From NCBI GenBank assembly GCA_017555825.1, contig JAFZFQ010000067.1:1-62572 (forward strand): 62,572 nt of DNA. The letters are read 5' to 3'. Position numbers and translations under genes: made by a program. Below are positions 7,620 through 16,882 of this stretch, piece after piece. The notes under the pieces are model-generated. The model searched no databases and had not been told where the DNA came from. It saw only the letters and a program-made list of their open reading frames with translations. Each line of letters starts with the position of its first letter. Position 1 is the first letter of the stretch. The stretch comes from Bacteroidaceae bacterium (GTDB taxonomy: Bacteria; Bacteroidota; Bacteroidia; Bacteroidales; Barnesiellaceae_A).

Positions 7620-10600
7620 ATGAGAAAATATTTCAGAATAATTAAACGCATCTTCCAAGTGTTGATACTGACACTTGCCTCGGTGTATGTATTATTATAT
7701 CTGCTCATATCATTGCCCAATGTGCAAGACACTCTACGCACAAAGGCTCAGAACGAGTTGAGTAAAATACTCGACATAGAGCTTTCTATATCGCGCATAG
7801 AGTTTTCTCCATTCAATCGCATAGAACTATTCAATGTAACCATCCCCGACCAACAAGGCGACACGCTGTTATATGCCAACAAAATAGGTGTAGGTATATC
7901 GCTCGAAGAACTCATCTTAAACAATCGTATATGCCTCAACAACATACAGTTGTTTGGTATGGATGCCAATATCGTGCGCGAAACACCCACAAGCCCCACC
8001 AATCTGCAGTTTATCATCGATGCATTCAAGCCTCAAGAGGAGAGAGAACCCGAGGCCATAAACCTAAGCATCAATTCAGCTATGATACGCCGCAGCAAGG
8101 TTTCGTACAATGTACTCTCCGAGCCATCGATGCCCGACAGTTGTATAGACTACAACCACATAGAGATAAGCAACCTGAGTACAACTATCAATATACGCGC
8201 ATTGAGTCGCGACTCGCTCAATGTACACATCAAGCGCTTCTCGTGCAAAGAACAATCGGGTATCGACATCGAACGCCTCTCGCTTGAAGCTCGTGCCAAC
8301 AACCAACAGGCTCAAATATCAAACTTTGTATTACAACTACCCAATACCCGCATCAAGCCTCAGATTAAGGCCCGCTTCGCCAACATCGAAACACTCGACC
8401 AGCTACTCGATAGCACATATTTCTATGTATCCATAGACGACTCGCACGCTACGCTATCTGACATTGCTGCTATTGTGCCCACATTCTATAAGTTCGACAC
8501 CCCTATTTCTATCAGGTGCAAAGCAGAAGGTAGGCTCAACAGCTTCACCACACACCATGCTCATATAGATATGGGCAACAAGGCTATTGTATTGAACGCC
8601 GACGGCGCTGTGCACAATATACTCGACTACAAGAAACTCAATCTTGAGAACTGTAACATCCAGCTACAAACCAAGAAGCAAGGCCCCACCCTGCTACTAC
8701 AAAACCTGGCAGTAGCCGACTCTACAATAAATGCTATTCTCGGTGGTGCCGGATCTGTGACATTCGACAGCAATATATCGGGCACATTGCCCAATGTCAA
8801 AACACGATTCTCTCTTAAAAGTGGGCTGGGCAATCTTAATACCCAATTTACATTTACAGGCGATAGCAGTTGGGTGCGATTGGCATGTAGTGGTCGCATA
8901 GAGAGCAATGGTATAAACGCCGCCAAGATATTGGGCAACTCCAGCCCATTGGGCATTGTTGCATTCGATGCCAATATCAAAGGAGAAACATACAAAAAGA
9001 AAATCACAAAGGCACTCTTTGACGGTATTATAGAGCGCATAGACTTCAACCAATACACATACAAAGATGTTGACGTCGAAGCTCAACTCAAAAACGACTG
9101 CTACAGTGGTAAAGTGACACTCACCGACCCCCATGGCAATATAAACATAGACGGATTTGTAGACCTATCGGCACCCGATACATACGCCAACGTGGCGGTT
9201 AAGTGTGGCGATATAGACCTGGCAACACTCAATCTTGTACCCCAAGCGGCAGGCAACAAACTTTCGTTTGAACTCAATGCCAATTACTGCGGGCAACAAC
9301 TCGACCGTGCCAACGGATATATACACATAGACAATCTCTTCTACGGCAATAAAGCCGAAAGCTTCAAATGGAAACAGTTGGACATTGATGCAAGCCACTC
9401 TACCGAACAACAGCAAATAACTGTTACATCGGACTACATCAATGGCCAAGTTGTAGGTAAATATACCTTCAAGACCATCGCACAATCGTTACAGGAGATT
9501 GCATCGGAATTTATCCCCTCGATTGTAGCCCCGATGCAAGACAATAGCATAGAGCCTACGACCGACAACAACTTTGATTGGGACTTTACCATTGTGCCCC
9601 ACCTCAAGATGGCTCAATTACTGAAGTTCCCTGTTACACTCACCGATACGGCACACATCGAAGGCTTTATCGACGACAGCCAACAAGCTATACAGCTCAA
9701 AGCCTCGGTACCGCGCATGTGGGCTGGTCTCACACACCTCGATGGTGTAAATATCGACCTCCACAACAGAGACAAAAAGCTACAACTATCGGCTCAAACA
9801 AATATCTTGAACGCACAAGAAAAGGCCACCTCTATAGCATTATGTGGCAACGCCGAGAACGACAGCCTCGATCTGTTGATTAATTGGGATGCACACTCTC
9901 AACACCTATATAATGGTTGCATCAGTCTGGGCTCTAAATTGTCAAAAAGCAATGAAAACAACATCGATGTCGATATAAATATTCATCCTACGACCTTTAC
10001 CATCAACGATACCGTGTGGAGTATAAAGCCGGCTACAATTACTATTAAAGACCGATATTGCGAGGTGGATAGCATGGACATTTCACGCCCGTCGCAACAC
10101 GTCGTTATCAATGGCCGCGTGTCGCACAACCCACAAGACACACTACACATCGATCTACAAGAAATAAACCTCGACTACATCTTTAAGACGCTCAACATAG
10201 ACTTCGTCACCTTTGCAGGCTACGCTACAGGCCGTGTAGATGTGGCCGACATATATGGCCAATCGCCCTATATATGCACACGCAAACTCGACATACGCAA
10301 CTTCTCGTACAACAATGCCGTATTTGGCGACTTGTCAGCCTTCAGCCAGCTCGAAACCGACGAAATGGGCATATTGATAAAGGGTGTAATAAACAGCAAG
10401 AGCAACAAAGAGAGCTACGTCGACGGATATATCTTCCCCACCAAAGACTCTATCTCTATCGCATTTGACATAGAAGAGGCACCGCTCAAGTTTATTCGCC
10501 CCTTCCTCAACACCATCCTCGTCGACGCCGACGGTATAGCCTCGGGACACGTTGTGCTTGAAGGAAACTTTGAACGAATCTATGTCTATGGCGACGCGTA

Positions 10601-12212
10601 TGCACATGAATTCTCTTTCGGCGTGCCATTTATCAACACCCGCTATCACCTATCCGATAGCATACACTTTACCAAGGACAAGATTTTCTTTGACAACGTT
10701 ACAGTATACGACGAACACAACAACACGGCCAAAGGAAGCGGCTCGGTCAAGCATAAGTATTTTACACAGACCGAATACAATATCGACATCTACGACGCCA
10801 ACAAGATATTGGCATTTGATCTTCCACGCACAGTGGGTATACCCTACTATGGCACAATCTTCGGTAGCGGAAACGTAAACGTATCGGGAAATGACTACAA
10901 TACCCATATTGCAGTAAACATGACCCCAACACGCAACTCAAACTTCACGTTTACACTCACCAACACAACAAGTGCCGAAGACTTCCCCTTCCTTACCTTC
11001 TCCAACAAACGCGAGGCTCCTATCAAAGAGGAGGTATACATCAGCGAGATTGATAGTTTCGTGATGATAAACAACATGCTGATGGAAAAGAAGAGAGTAG
11101 CCAGCTCAATACAGAACATACTCGATATTACCATCACAGCCAATATCAACCCCGACTCGGAAATAAACATTGTGATGAACGAAATAACAGGCGACAAGAT
11201 GCAAGCCTATGGCGAGGGTATCATGCGTCTCGACTACAATACAGCCGACAACGAGATACTAATGTATGGTCACATGAATGTCGACAAGGGTACTTACGAT
11301 TTCAGCATCGAAGATATTATCACGCGCAACTTCAAGATACAGCAAGGTGGTAGCGTTTCGTTCCAAGGCAATCCGCTCGAAGCAACACTCGACATCAGTG
11401 CCGTCTACTCGTTACAAGCCAACCTTGCCGACCTCGACGCCTCGTTTACCAACGACAGCGAAATAACGCGCACCAACGTTCCCGTAAATACTATACTTCT
11501 CATTAAAGGCCCCCTCATGCAACCCGACATCGACTTCGATATCAAACTGCCTACACTCAGCTCAGATATGGAGAGTCGCATGAACAGCATTATCAACACA
11601 GACGAAATGATGACACGTCAGATTATATATCTGCTTGCACTCAACCGTTTTTATACCACCGAATACAGCTCAAATCAACAGTCATACAACGAGCTGGGTG
11701 CTATGGCGGCATCTACACTGTCATCGTCTATCGGTGCGCTCATGGGGCAATTGAGCGACAATTGGAGTATATCGCCCAAGGTGCGTAGCGAAAGAGGCGA
11801 CTTTACCGACCTTGAGGTCGACCTATACTTGTCGAGTCAGTTACTCAACAACCGCCTTCTCTTCAACGGTAGTTTTGGCTATCGCGACAGTCGTTACAAT
11901 ACGACCAACTTCATTGGCGACTTCGACATCGAATATCTGCTCACCGAGAATGGCAACTTGCGCCTGAAGGGATACAACCACTTCAACGACCGCAACCACA
12001 CCATGCGCACTGCCATTACCACCCAAGGCCTCGGCCTTATCTATAAGCACGACTTCAATACGTGGAATAACTTCTTTGAGTTCTCCAACATCAAACTCTT
12101 TATCGAAGAAGAGGTGGAGGAAGAGGAGTATGAGGAAGAAGAATCGGCCGAGATAGACATCACTCAACCTGCCGATACGGTTATTACCATTACGCCCGAT
12201 ATATTGGAGTAA
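7620..12212 (+). CDS. TamB-like translocation/assembly protein (DUF490/AsmA-type)
   Basis: This 1530-residue protein has one N-terminal membrane anchor (about residues 8-31, VLILTLASVYVLLYLLISLP), followed by a very long repetitive beta-rich region of the AsmA/TamB type that is expected to form a hydrophobic-groove rod across the periplasm. The TamB C-terminal domain is recognisable from about residue 1190 (GHMNVDKGTYDFSIEDIITR, FQGNPLEATLDISAVYSL, INTDEMMTRQIIYLLALNRF). The extreme C-terminus is unusual: a strongly acidic stretch (EEEVEEEEYEEEESAEID) near residue 1500. TamB proteins take part in outer-membrane assembly or anterograde lipid transport. No BamA/TamA gene adjoins it here. Length is normal for Bacteroidota members. 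Confidence 0.88.
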   Translation: MRKYFRIIKRIFQVLILTLASVYVLLYLLISLPNVQDTLRTKAQNELSKILDIELSISRIEFSPFNRIELFNVTIPDQQGDTLLYANKIGVGISLEELILNNRICLNNIQLFGMDANIVRETPTSPTNLQFIIDAFKPQEEREPEAINLSINSAMIRRSKVSYNVLSEPSMPDSCIDYNHIEISNLSTTINIRALSRDSLNVHIKRFSCKEQSGIDIERLSLEARANNQQAQISNFVLQLPNTRIKPQIKARFANIETLDQLLDSTYFYVSIDDSHATLSDIAAIVPTFYKFDTPISIRCKAEGRLNSFTTHHAHIDMGNKAIVLNADGAVHNILDYKKLNLENCNIQLQTKKQGPTLLLQNLAVADSTINAILGGAGSVTFDSNISGTLPNVKTRFSLKSGLGNLNTQFTFTGDSSWVRLACSGRIESNGINAAKILGNSSPLGIVAFDANIKGETYKKKITKALFDGIIERIDFNQYTYKDVDVEAQLKNDCYSGKVTLTDPHGNINIDGFVDLSAPDTYANVAVKCGDIDLATLNLVPQAAGNKLSFELNANYCGQQLDRANGYIHIDNLFYGNKAESFKWKQLDIDASHSTEQQQITVTSDYINGQVVGKYTFKTIAQSLQEIASEFIPSIVAPMQDNSIEPTTDNNFDWDFTIVPHLKMAQLLKFPVTLTDTAHIEGFIDDSQQAIQLKASVPRMWAGLTHLDGVNIDLHNRDKKLQLSAQTNILNAQEKATSIALCGNAENDSLDLLINWDAHSQHLYNGCISLGSKLSKSNENNIDVDINIHPTTFTINDTVWSIKPATITIKDRYCEVDSMDISRPSQHVVINGRVSHNPQDTLHIDLQEINLDYIFKTLNIDFVTFAGYATGRVDVADIYGQSPYICTRKLDIRNFSYNNAVFGDLSAFSQLETDEMGILIKGVINSKSNKESYVDGYIFPTKDSISIAFDIEEAPLKFIRPFLNTILVDADGIASGHVVLEGNFERIYVYGDAYAHEFSFGVPFINTRYHLSDSIHFTKDKIFFDNVTVYDEHNNTAKGSGSVKHKYFTQTEYNIDIYDANKILAFDLPRTVGIPYYGTIFGSGNVNVSGNDYNTHIAVNMTPTRNSNFTFTLTNTTSAEDFPFLTFSNKREAPIKEEVYISEIDSFVMINNMLMEKKRVASSIQNILDITITANINPDSEINIVMNEITGDKMQAYGEGIMRLDYNTADNEILMYGHMNVDKGTYDFSIEDIITRNFKIQQGGSVSFQGNPLEATLDISAVYSLQANLADLDASFTNDSEITRTNVPVNTILLIKGPLMQPDIDFDIKLPTLSSDMESRMNSIINTDEMMTRQIIYLLALNRFYTTEYSSNQQSYNELGAMAASTLSSSIGALMGQLSDNWSISPKVRSERGDFTDLEVDLYLSSQLLNNRLLFNGSFGYRDSRYNTTNFIGDFDIEYLLTENGNLRLKGYNHFNDRNHTMRTAITTQGLGLIYKHDFNTWNNFFEFSNIKLFIEEEVEEEEYEEEESAEIDITQPADTVITITPDILE

Positions 12213-12301
12213 TCTCGCACACTATCCCCACTTACTATTATACGTTCATCGTGACATGATTGTCATACTGCAGGGGACTTGCATCATGAAGCTATAGCAC
12301 T

Positions 12302-12347
12302 ATACACCAACAGCGCAACCCCTGCTGGGATTGCGCTGTTGGTGTAT
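12302..12347. terminator. Bidirectional terminator between the TamB-like gene and rpmH
   Basis: A 17-base perfect stem (ATACACCAACAGCGCAA and its complement) with a 12-base loop lies between convergent genes. No long U-tract follows on either side, but stem length and location fit a shared terminator. Confidence 0.7.
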
Positions 12348-12403
12348 CGAATAATTTGGAATCCAATATTAAATCGGACTCATAATCGTGTCGTTCGACA
12401 GGA

Positions 12404-12559
12404 TTATTTCTTGTACATCTCGTCCGATACGGTGAGTACTTTGCGACCTTTAGCGCGACGGCTTGCGAGAACACGACGACCGTTTGCGGTAGACATTCTC
12501 AAGCGGAAACCGTGCTTGTTTACTCTCTTTCTGTTTGAGGGTTGAAATGTTCTTTTCAT
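12404..12559 (-). CDS. rpmH: 50S ribosomal protein L34
   Basis: A 51-residue frame reads [20 protein letters not shown] and continues with [20 protein letters not shown], the L34 signature, ending [10 protein letters not shown]. The short C-terminal extension beyond the RRAKGRK core is common in Bacteroidota. The stop codon lies inside an imperfect hairpin (12382-12407) whose core is TGTCG/CGACA. It stands alone, without rnpA or dnaA nearby, and is convergent with the TamB-like gene. Confidence 0.97.
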   Translation of the reverse strand: MKRTFQPSNRKRVNKHGFRLRMSTANGRRVLASRRAKGRKVLTVSDEMYKK

Positions 12560-12676
12560 TGCCTGATATTTTTTGTGTTATTATTTCTCTATTTATCGGA
12601 GTGCAAAATTAGTTACTTTTTTTGAATATACCAACTTTTTGTAGCACTCTTTTTTCAAATACGCATAACTTATTGG

Positions 12677-13225
12677 CTACATGCCTTTTACAACCCCCTC
12701 AGGAGTGATTATATAGTGCATTACCTTGTCGTGAGGCTCGGCAGGAATGGCAGGTACAAGCTGACATTCGTAGCACACACCTATACATGTAGCCTTGGTG
12801 CGCGAGAGCAAGCGATCGTAATAGCCCTTACCACGACCCAATCGGTTGCCATTTCGGTCAAACGCCACACCGGGTACAATAATGAGTTGCAACACATCGG
12901 TATCTACATCAAGACCGGTAGGCTCCATGATGTTAAACTCGCCTTGTTGCATAGCCTCGCTACTATAACGACGCACAACCAAGTCATCGCCTATCACCAC
13001 GGGTAGATATACACTCTTGCCCAAGGCTACCCAACGATCTATTACATCGTGACTTCCCAACTCATCGGGCAACGAGTGATACAGTAGCACATGCTCGGCT
13101 TGAGCAAATACTGCTGTCGACTCTACATGTTGCCACACAGCACTGCTCTCGGCACTCTTTTGTTCGGGTGTGAGAGCGGCTTTACTTTGTCGCATTTGGC
13201 GACGCAATGACGCTTTATCTATCAT
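12677..13225 (-). CDS. 5-formyltetrahydrofolate cyclo-ligase
   Basis: The enzyme converts 5-formyl-THF to 5,10-methenyl-THF with ATP. The 182-residue protein has the family pattern: N-terminal basic MIDKASLRRQMRQSKAAL, the middle VLLYHSLPDELGSHDVIDR and KSVYLPVVIGDDLVVRRY, and the signature VPGVAFDRNGNRLGRGKGYY followed by DRLLS. It begins 20 bases after the S41 protease gene on the same strand and is the third gene of a dCMP deaminase-protease-cyclo-ligase operon. The pairing with dCMP deaminase fits folate-dependent thymidylate supply. Confidence 0.94.
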   Translation of the reverse strand: MIDKASLRRQMRQSKAALTPEQKSAESSAVWQHVESTAVFAQAEHVLLYHSLPDELGSHDVIDRWVALGKSVYLPVVIGDDLVVRRYSSEAMQQGEFNIMEPTGLDVDTDVLQLIIVPGVAFDRNGNRLGRGKGYYDRLLSRTKATCIGVCYECQLVPAIPAEPHDKVMHYIITPEGVVKGM

Positions 13226-13245
13226 AATATGGGTTCTCTTTGTTT

Positions 13246-14913
13246 TTATTCCTCTACTTGTTCAACAACAGGTTGCTCGGGCAGGTCGGGAAAGGCTCTA
13301 CCCTCTTTAATGATGCGACAAGCCTCGGCTATAACATCATCATCACTCATAAATATAGGATAGAATGCCTCGTCGCCCATCACATCGCGAGCAATATAAG
13401 CCTTCAAAAGGCGCGCAAGCGCGGGACGCGAAATCTTTATATCGGCATAACGAGCAGGCACGCCATTGCGCTCGGCATAAGCTACAAAGTCGTTGAGCAA
13501 CTTATTCTCGTTGAGCATGCGCAACAGTTCTTTGTAATCGCCTGCTTGCGCGAGTTTCTCTCTGTGTGCATCGACATACTCAAAGGCATACTTATACAAC
13601 AAGCTCCTATTTATCACACTGCTATAATAGGGTGTAACGTGTGTTGTGTCGCTGGGTATAAACACATCGGGCATGATACCACCACCACCATACACTACAC
13701 GACCTCCGGCTGTAGTATATACCGAGTCGGTGAGTTGATGTATGCTATCGACATTGAAAAACTCGCCTCGATTGTAGCGATTGATAATATCCATATTGTA
13801 CGACTCATCATCGCCCATGCTATACTCTTTCTGTATGCAACGACCCGAAGGAGTGTGATAGCGTGCCACTGTAAGACGTACAGCAGAGCCATCCGACAAG
13901 GGCAATTGACTTTGCACCAATCCCTTACCAAATGTGCGACGTCCCACTACCATACCACGATCATTGTCTTGTATTGCTCCGGCAAATATTTCACTGGCCG
14001 AGGCCGACCACTCATCGGTAAGCACAACAATAGGACTCTCCTTAAACGAGCCCATACCATTGGCCACAGCATCCTCGCGGGGGAATGCACGACCCTCGGT
14101 ATACACGATAAGTTCGCCGGCAAGCATAAACTCGTTGACCATATTGATCGCTGCATCCATATAACCGCCACCATTGCCACGCAAGTCTATTATATAACTC
14201 TCGGCACCTTCGTTGCGCAAGCGTGTCAAAGCTACAAGAAACTCCTCGTAGGTCATACGACCAAACTTACTCACTATAATATAACCAATACCGGGCTCTA
14301 ACATGTAAGCAGCATCGACACTGTGCAAGGGTATATCGCCACGCTCTACCTCGAAGGTAAGCAAGCCACTCTCGCCACGGCGCTGTACACCCAATTTCAC
14401 GACAGAGCCCTTTGCACCGCGTAGGTTTTTCAACACCTTTTCATTGGTGATAGTCTTACCCACATAGAGCGAGTCATCTACCGTAATAATGCGGTCGCCG
14501 GGCAATAGTCCACAACGCTCCGACGGGCCTCCCGATATGACATCCACTACATTGATTGTATCGTTGAGGAGGTTAAACTGTATACCGATACCCGAGAATG
14601 AGCCTTCGAGCTCCTCATTGACACTCTCCAAGTCCTCGGCAGGAATATAGGCCGAGTGAGGATCGAGTTCTTTGAGAATCGATGCCATGGCATTGTCGGT
14701 GAGCTCTTTGCTATTGACACTGTCGACATATTGCTGTTCGATAATATGCAACAGCATGTTGAAATTGTTGCGACGGGCATACTCGTAGTCGTAGGTGTCA
14801 TACAACTGATACTCGGACGAATTGCTATTCCAATTGCCCACAAACATACCTATCACCAACGTTATCGAAGCCCAAAAGGGCAACCATGCGTAATTATATT
14901 GAGGTTCTTTCAT
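13246..14913 (-). CDS. S41 family C-terminal processing peptidase
   Basis: This 555-residue serine protease has an N-terminal membrane anchor (WLPFWASITLVIGMFVGNW), then a PDZ domain (about residues 85-165, GIGIQFNLLNDTINVVDVI). The S41 catalytic domain has YIIDLRGNGGGYMDAAINMV, the nucleophile serine in DEWSASASEIFAGA, and the general-base lysine in GRRTFGKGLVQSQLPL, followed by RYHTPSGRCIQ. A C-terminal helical extension (residues about 440-555) is usual in Bacteroidota tail-specific proteases. It acts in the periplasm on C-termini of substrates. The dCMP deaminase stop codon overlaps its ATG by one base, so translation is likely coupled. Confidence 0.93.
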   Translation of the reverse strand: MKEPQYNYAWLPFWASITLVIGMFVGNWNSNSSEYQLYDTYDYEYARRNNFNMLLHIIEQQYVDSVNSKELTDNAMASILKELDPHSAYIPAEDLESVNEELEGSFSGIGIQFNLLNDTINVVDVISGGPSERCGLLPGDRIITVDDSLYVGKTITNEKVLKNLRGAKGSVVKLGVQRRGESGLLTFEVERGDIPLHSVDAAYMLEPGIGYIIVSKFGRMTYEEFLVALTRLRNEGAESYIIDLRGNGGGYMDAAINMVNEFMLAGELIVYTEGRAFPREDAVANGMGSFKESPIVVLTDEWSASASEIFAGAIQDNDRGMVVGRRTFGKGLVQSQLPLSDGSAVRLTVARYHTPSGRCIQKEYSMGDDESYNMDIINRYNRGEFFNVDSIHQLTDSVYTTAGGRVVYGGGGIMPDVFIPSDTTHVTPYYSSVINRSLLYKYAFEYVDAHREKLAQAGDYKELLRMLNENKLLNDFVAYAERNGVPARYADIKISRPALARLLKAYIARDVMGDEAFYPIFMSDDDVIAEACRIIKEGRAFPDLPEQPVVEQVEE

Positions 14914-15356
14914 TATTCAGTCTCCTTTGGAATTTCGGCAATATGCTCTATCTCCACACCGCTACGTTGCAAGAGATCGATACCATCGGTATTGTGATAC
15001 AACTCTGAAAAGACAACACGACGTATGCCGGCCTGTATAATCAGCTTGGCACACTCTATACAAGGCGAACAAGTGACATACAGAGTGGCTCCCTCGCTAC
15101 TATTATTGCTACGAGCCACCTTGGTTATGGCATTGGCCTCGGCATGGAGCACATAGGGCTTCGTACGACCATTCTCGTCTTCACAAATGTTTTCAAAACC
15201 CGACGGTGTTCCATTGAAGCCATCCGATATTATCATCTTCTCCTTGACAATGAGCGCACCCACCTGGCGACGCTTGCAATAGGAATTCTCACCCCATATA
15301 CGCGCCATGCGTATATAGCGTCCGTCAAGCAGAAATTGTTTGTTCTTTTCTTCCAT
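14913..15356 (-). CDS. Deoxycytidylate (dCMP) deaminase
   Basis: It converts dCMP to dUMP, feeding thymidylate synthesis. The 147-residue protein carries the zinc site: HAEANAI (His plus the catalytic Glu) and CSPCIECAK (two Cys), with the substrate-binding YCKRRQVGALIV and DGFNGTPSGF regions typical of dCMP deaminases. The start at 15356 (MEEKNKQ) is preferred because a promoter box at 15396-15403 puts transcription start near 15390, excluding the longer frame that begins at 15398. It is the first gene of an operon with the S41 protease and the folate cyclo-ligase. Confidence 0.94.
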   Translation of the reverse strand: MEEKNKQFLLDGRYIRMARIWGENSYCKRRQVGALIVKEKMIISDGFNGTPSGFENICEDENGRTKPYVLHAEANAITKVARSNNSSEGATLYVTCSPCIECAKLIIQAGIRRVVFSELYHNTDGIDLLQRSGVEIEHIAEIPKETE

Positions 15357-15395
15357 TATTTTGTTTCTTTTACAGCCCACAAGGGCACAATGGTG

Positions 15396-15403
15396 CAAAA
15401 GTA
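15396..15403 (-). promoter_or_regulatory. -7 box for the dCMP deaminase operon
   Basis: The minus strand reads TACTTTTG, an exact TAnnTTTG match, about 40 bases upstream of the start at 15356, and it excludes the more upstream ATG. Confidence 0.55.
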
Positions 15404-15447
15404 GTATATTTATGTCACAACTGCACCATCTTCAACATTTTTTACGA

Positions 15448-16848
15448 TTACTTCTTCACCATGCGGGCAAGGATATTGGGGATGTCGATATTGTTCATCC
15501 AACCTTGACCTTGAAACTGTTCGGAACCGACACCGATAGCAAAGAAAGGCACAGGAGAGCCACTATGACCGTGTGTTGTCCAACCCAATCCACACTTGCG
15601 CGAGTAGAGGCGATAGATGAGATCGGTGAGCTCATCAAAATTGGCATACAGCGTCTTCACGTCCTTGCTACGGCTGTCGATAACCTCTTGAAGTGCAAGC
15701 ATAAGCGCACCCTCCTCGCCCGGAGTAATAGCTATGGTCGAACCAAGACCCAGCGACTCATCCATAAACGAGCGCACATCGCTCCATTGCACACCGGCGC
15801 CCTTACTCTTGAGCAACTGGCGCAAGGCATTGCTAAACTCACCCTTTGATACGTGAACATCTTGCACAAGACTCAATGCCGGGCCGTTGCTACCCTCTAC
15901 ACCCAACGAAAGGCCACCTGTTTCGTGGTCGGCAGTAATGATAATGAGGGTCTCACGGGGATGCTTTTTATAAAACTCATAGGCCTCGCGTACCGCAGCA
16001 TCAAACTCTCGTATTTCGCCCAAGAAACCCGCAGGATCGTTGGCATGACCCATGTGGTCGATAGCACCACCCTCGGCCATCATAAAGAAGCCACGGGGAT
16101 AACGTTTGTAAAGATAGTCGATACCGGCGCGCACCATACCGGGCAGTGTCATGTCGCCATTATCGCCATCCACGGCATAGCCTATGCGATTTTCGGTCGT
16201 TGTATCATTGTCGAGCCACAACACGCGCTTGGCATCTTGAGGCATATTATAACCGTCTCTGCCACGCACAAGGGTATATCCGGCAGCCTCATACTCGGCA
16301 AATACATTACCCGGTGTTTTGGCTCGCACACCGTAGGGATCACGAAAATAGGCTCCCGCCAAAAGGTCAAATCCCGAAGCTGCACCTTGACGTGCTATCT
16401 CATAATAATGATTGCGCGAAGGGCGCGAAGCGTAAAATGCCGATGGTGTTGCATCATCGAGACACACACTGCTCATTACCGCCACACCACGTCCGGTTGC
16501 TTTCATCTTCTTGGCAACCGATGTAAGCGCCATTGTATCGGCATCCATACCTATCATACCATTACGAGTCTTACTACCACAGGCAAGTGCTGTGCCGGCA
16601 GCAGCCGAGTCGGTAATGTCGCTGTCGGCCGAATATGTAGCGACAAGACCCGCAACAGGAAATTCATAAAAGTGCATCAACGGAGCGAGGGTGTCATTGG
16701 TTGTCTTGAAATAGGTGCGGAGAGTTTGCACCTGACCCATACCCATACCGTCGCCAATGAAATAGAATATATACTTGGGAGTAGCTGCCCAAGCAGTAGC
16801 TGTGAGTAGCACCAAAAGGGCTACAAGATAGTGTCGTAAATTCTTCAT
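15448..16848 (-). CDS. Alkaline phosphatase, periplasmic
   Basis: This 466-residue protein starts with MKNLRHYLVALLVLLTATAW, a clear signal peptide; a start 15 bases earlier (16863) is also possible. PhoA-family motifs are complete: FIGDGMGMGQVQ (metal Asp), DSAAAGTALACGSKTRNG with the phosphorylated serine, EGGAIDHMGHANDP, TADHETGGLSLG, and the C-terminal TTHGHSGSPVPFFAIG with the metal-binding His. It hydrolyses phosphate monoesters in the periplasm. It starts 34 bases after menD on the same strand, so it may be the last gene of the ftsY-rimO-menF-menD transcript. No separate promoter box is visible in the short gap. Confidence 0.94.
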   Translation of the reverse strand: MKNLRHYLVALLVLLTATAWAATPKYIFYFIGDGMGMGQVQTLRTYFKTTNDTLAPLMHFYEFPVAGLVATYSADSDITDSAAAGTALACGSKTRNGMIGMDADTMALTSVAKKMKATGRGVAVMSSVCLDDATPSAFYASRPSRNHYYEIARQGAASGFDLLAGAYFRDPYGVRAKTPGNVFAEYEAAGYTLVRGRDGYNMPQDAKRVLWLDNDTTTENRIGYAVDGDNGDMTLPGMVRAGIDYLYKRYPRGFFMMAEGGAIDHMGHANDPAGFLGEIREFDAAVREAYEFYKKHPRETLIIITADHETGGLSLGVEGSNGPALSLVQDVHVSKGEFSNALRQLLKSKGAGVQWSDVRSFMDESLGLGSTIAITPGEEGALMLALQEVIDSRSKDVKTLYANFDELTDLIYRLYSRKCGLGWTTHGHSGSPVPFFAIGVGSEQFQGQGWMNNIDIPNILARMVKK

Positions 16849-16882
16849 ATTTAATATTTTCATTATTTTTATCAATCACATT

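Noticed and set aside
12382..12407. Hairpin overlapping the rpmH stop as a terminator
   Set aside because: The stem has a mismatch and no U-tract follows on the minus strand; the long hairpin at 12302-12347 is a better terminator.
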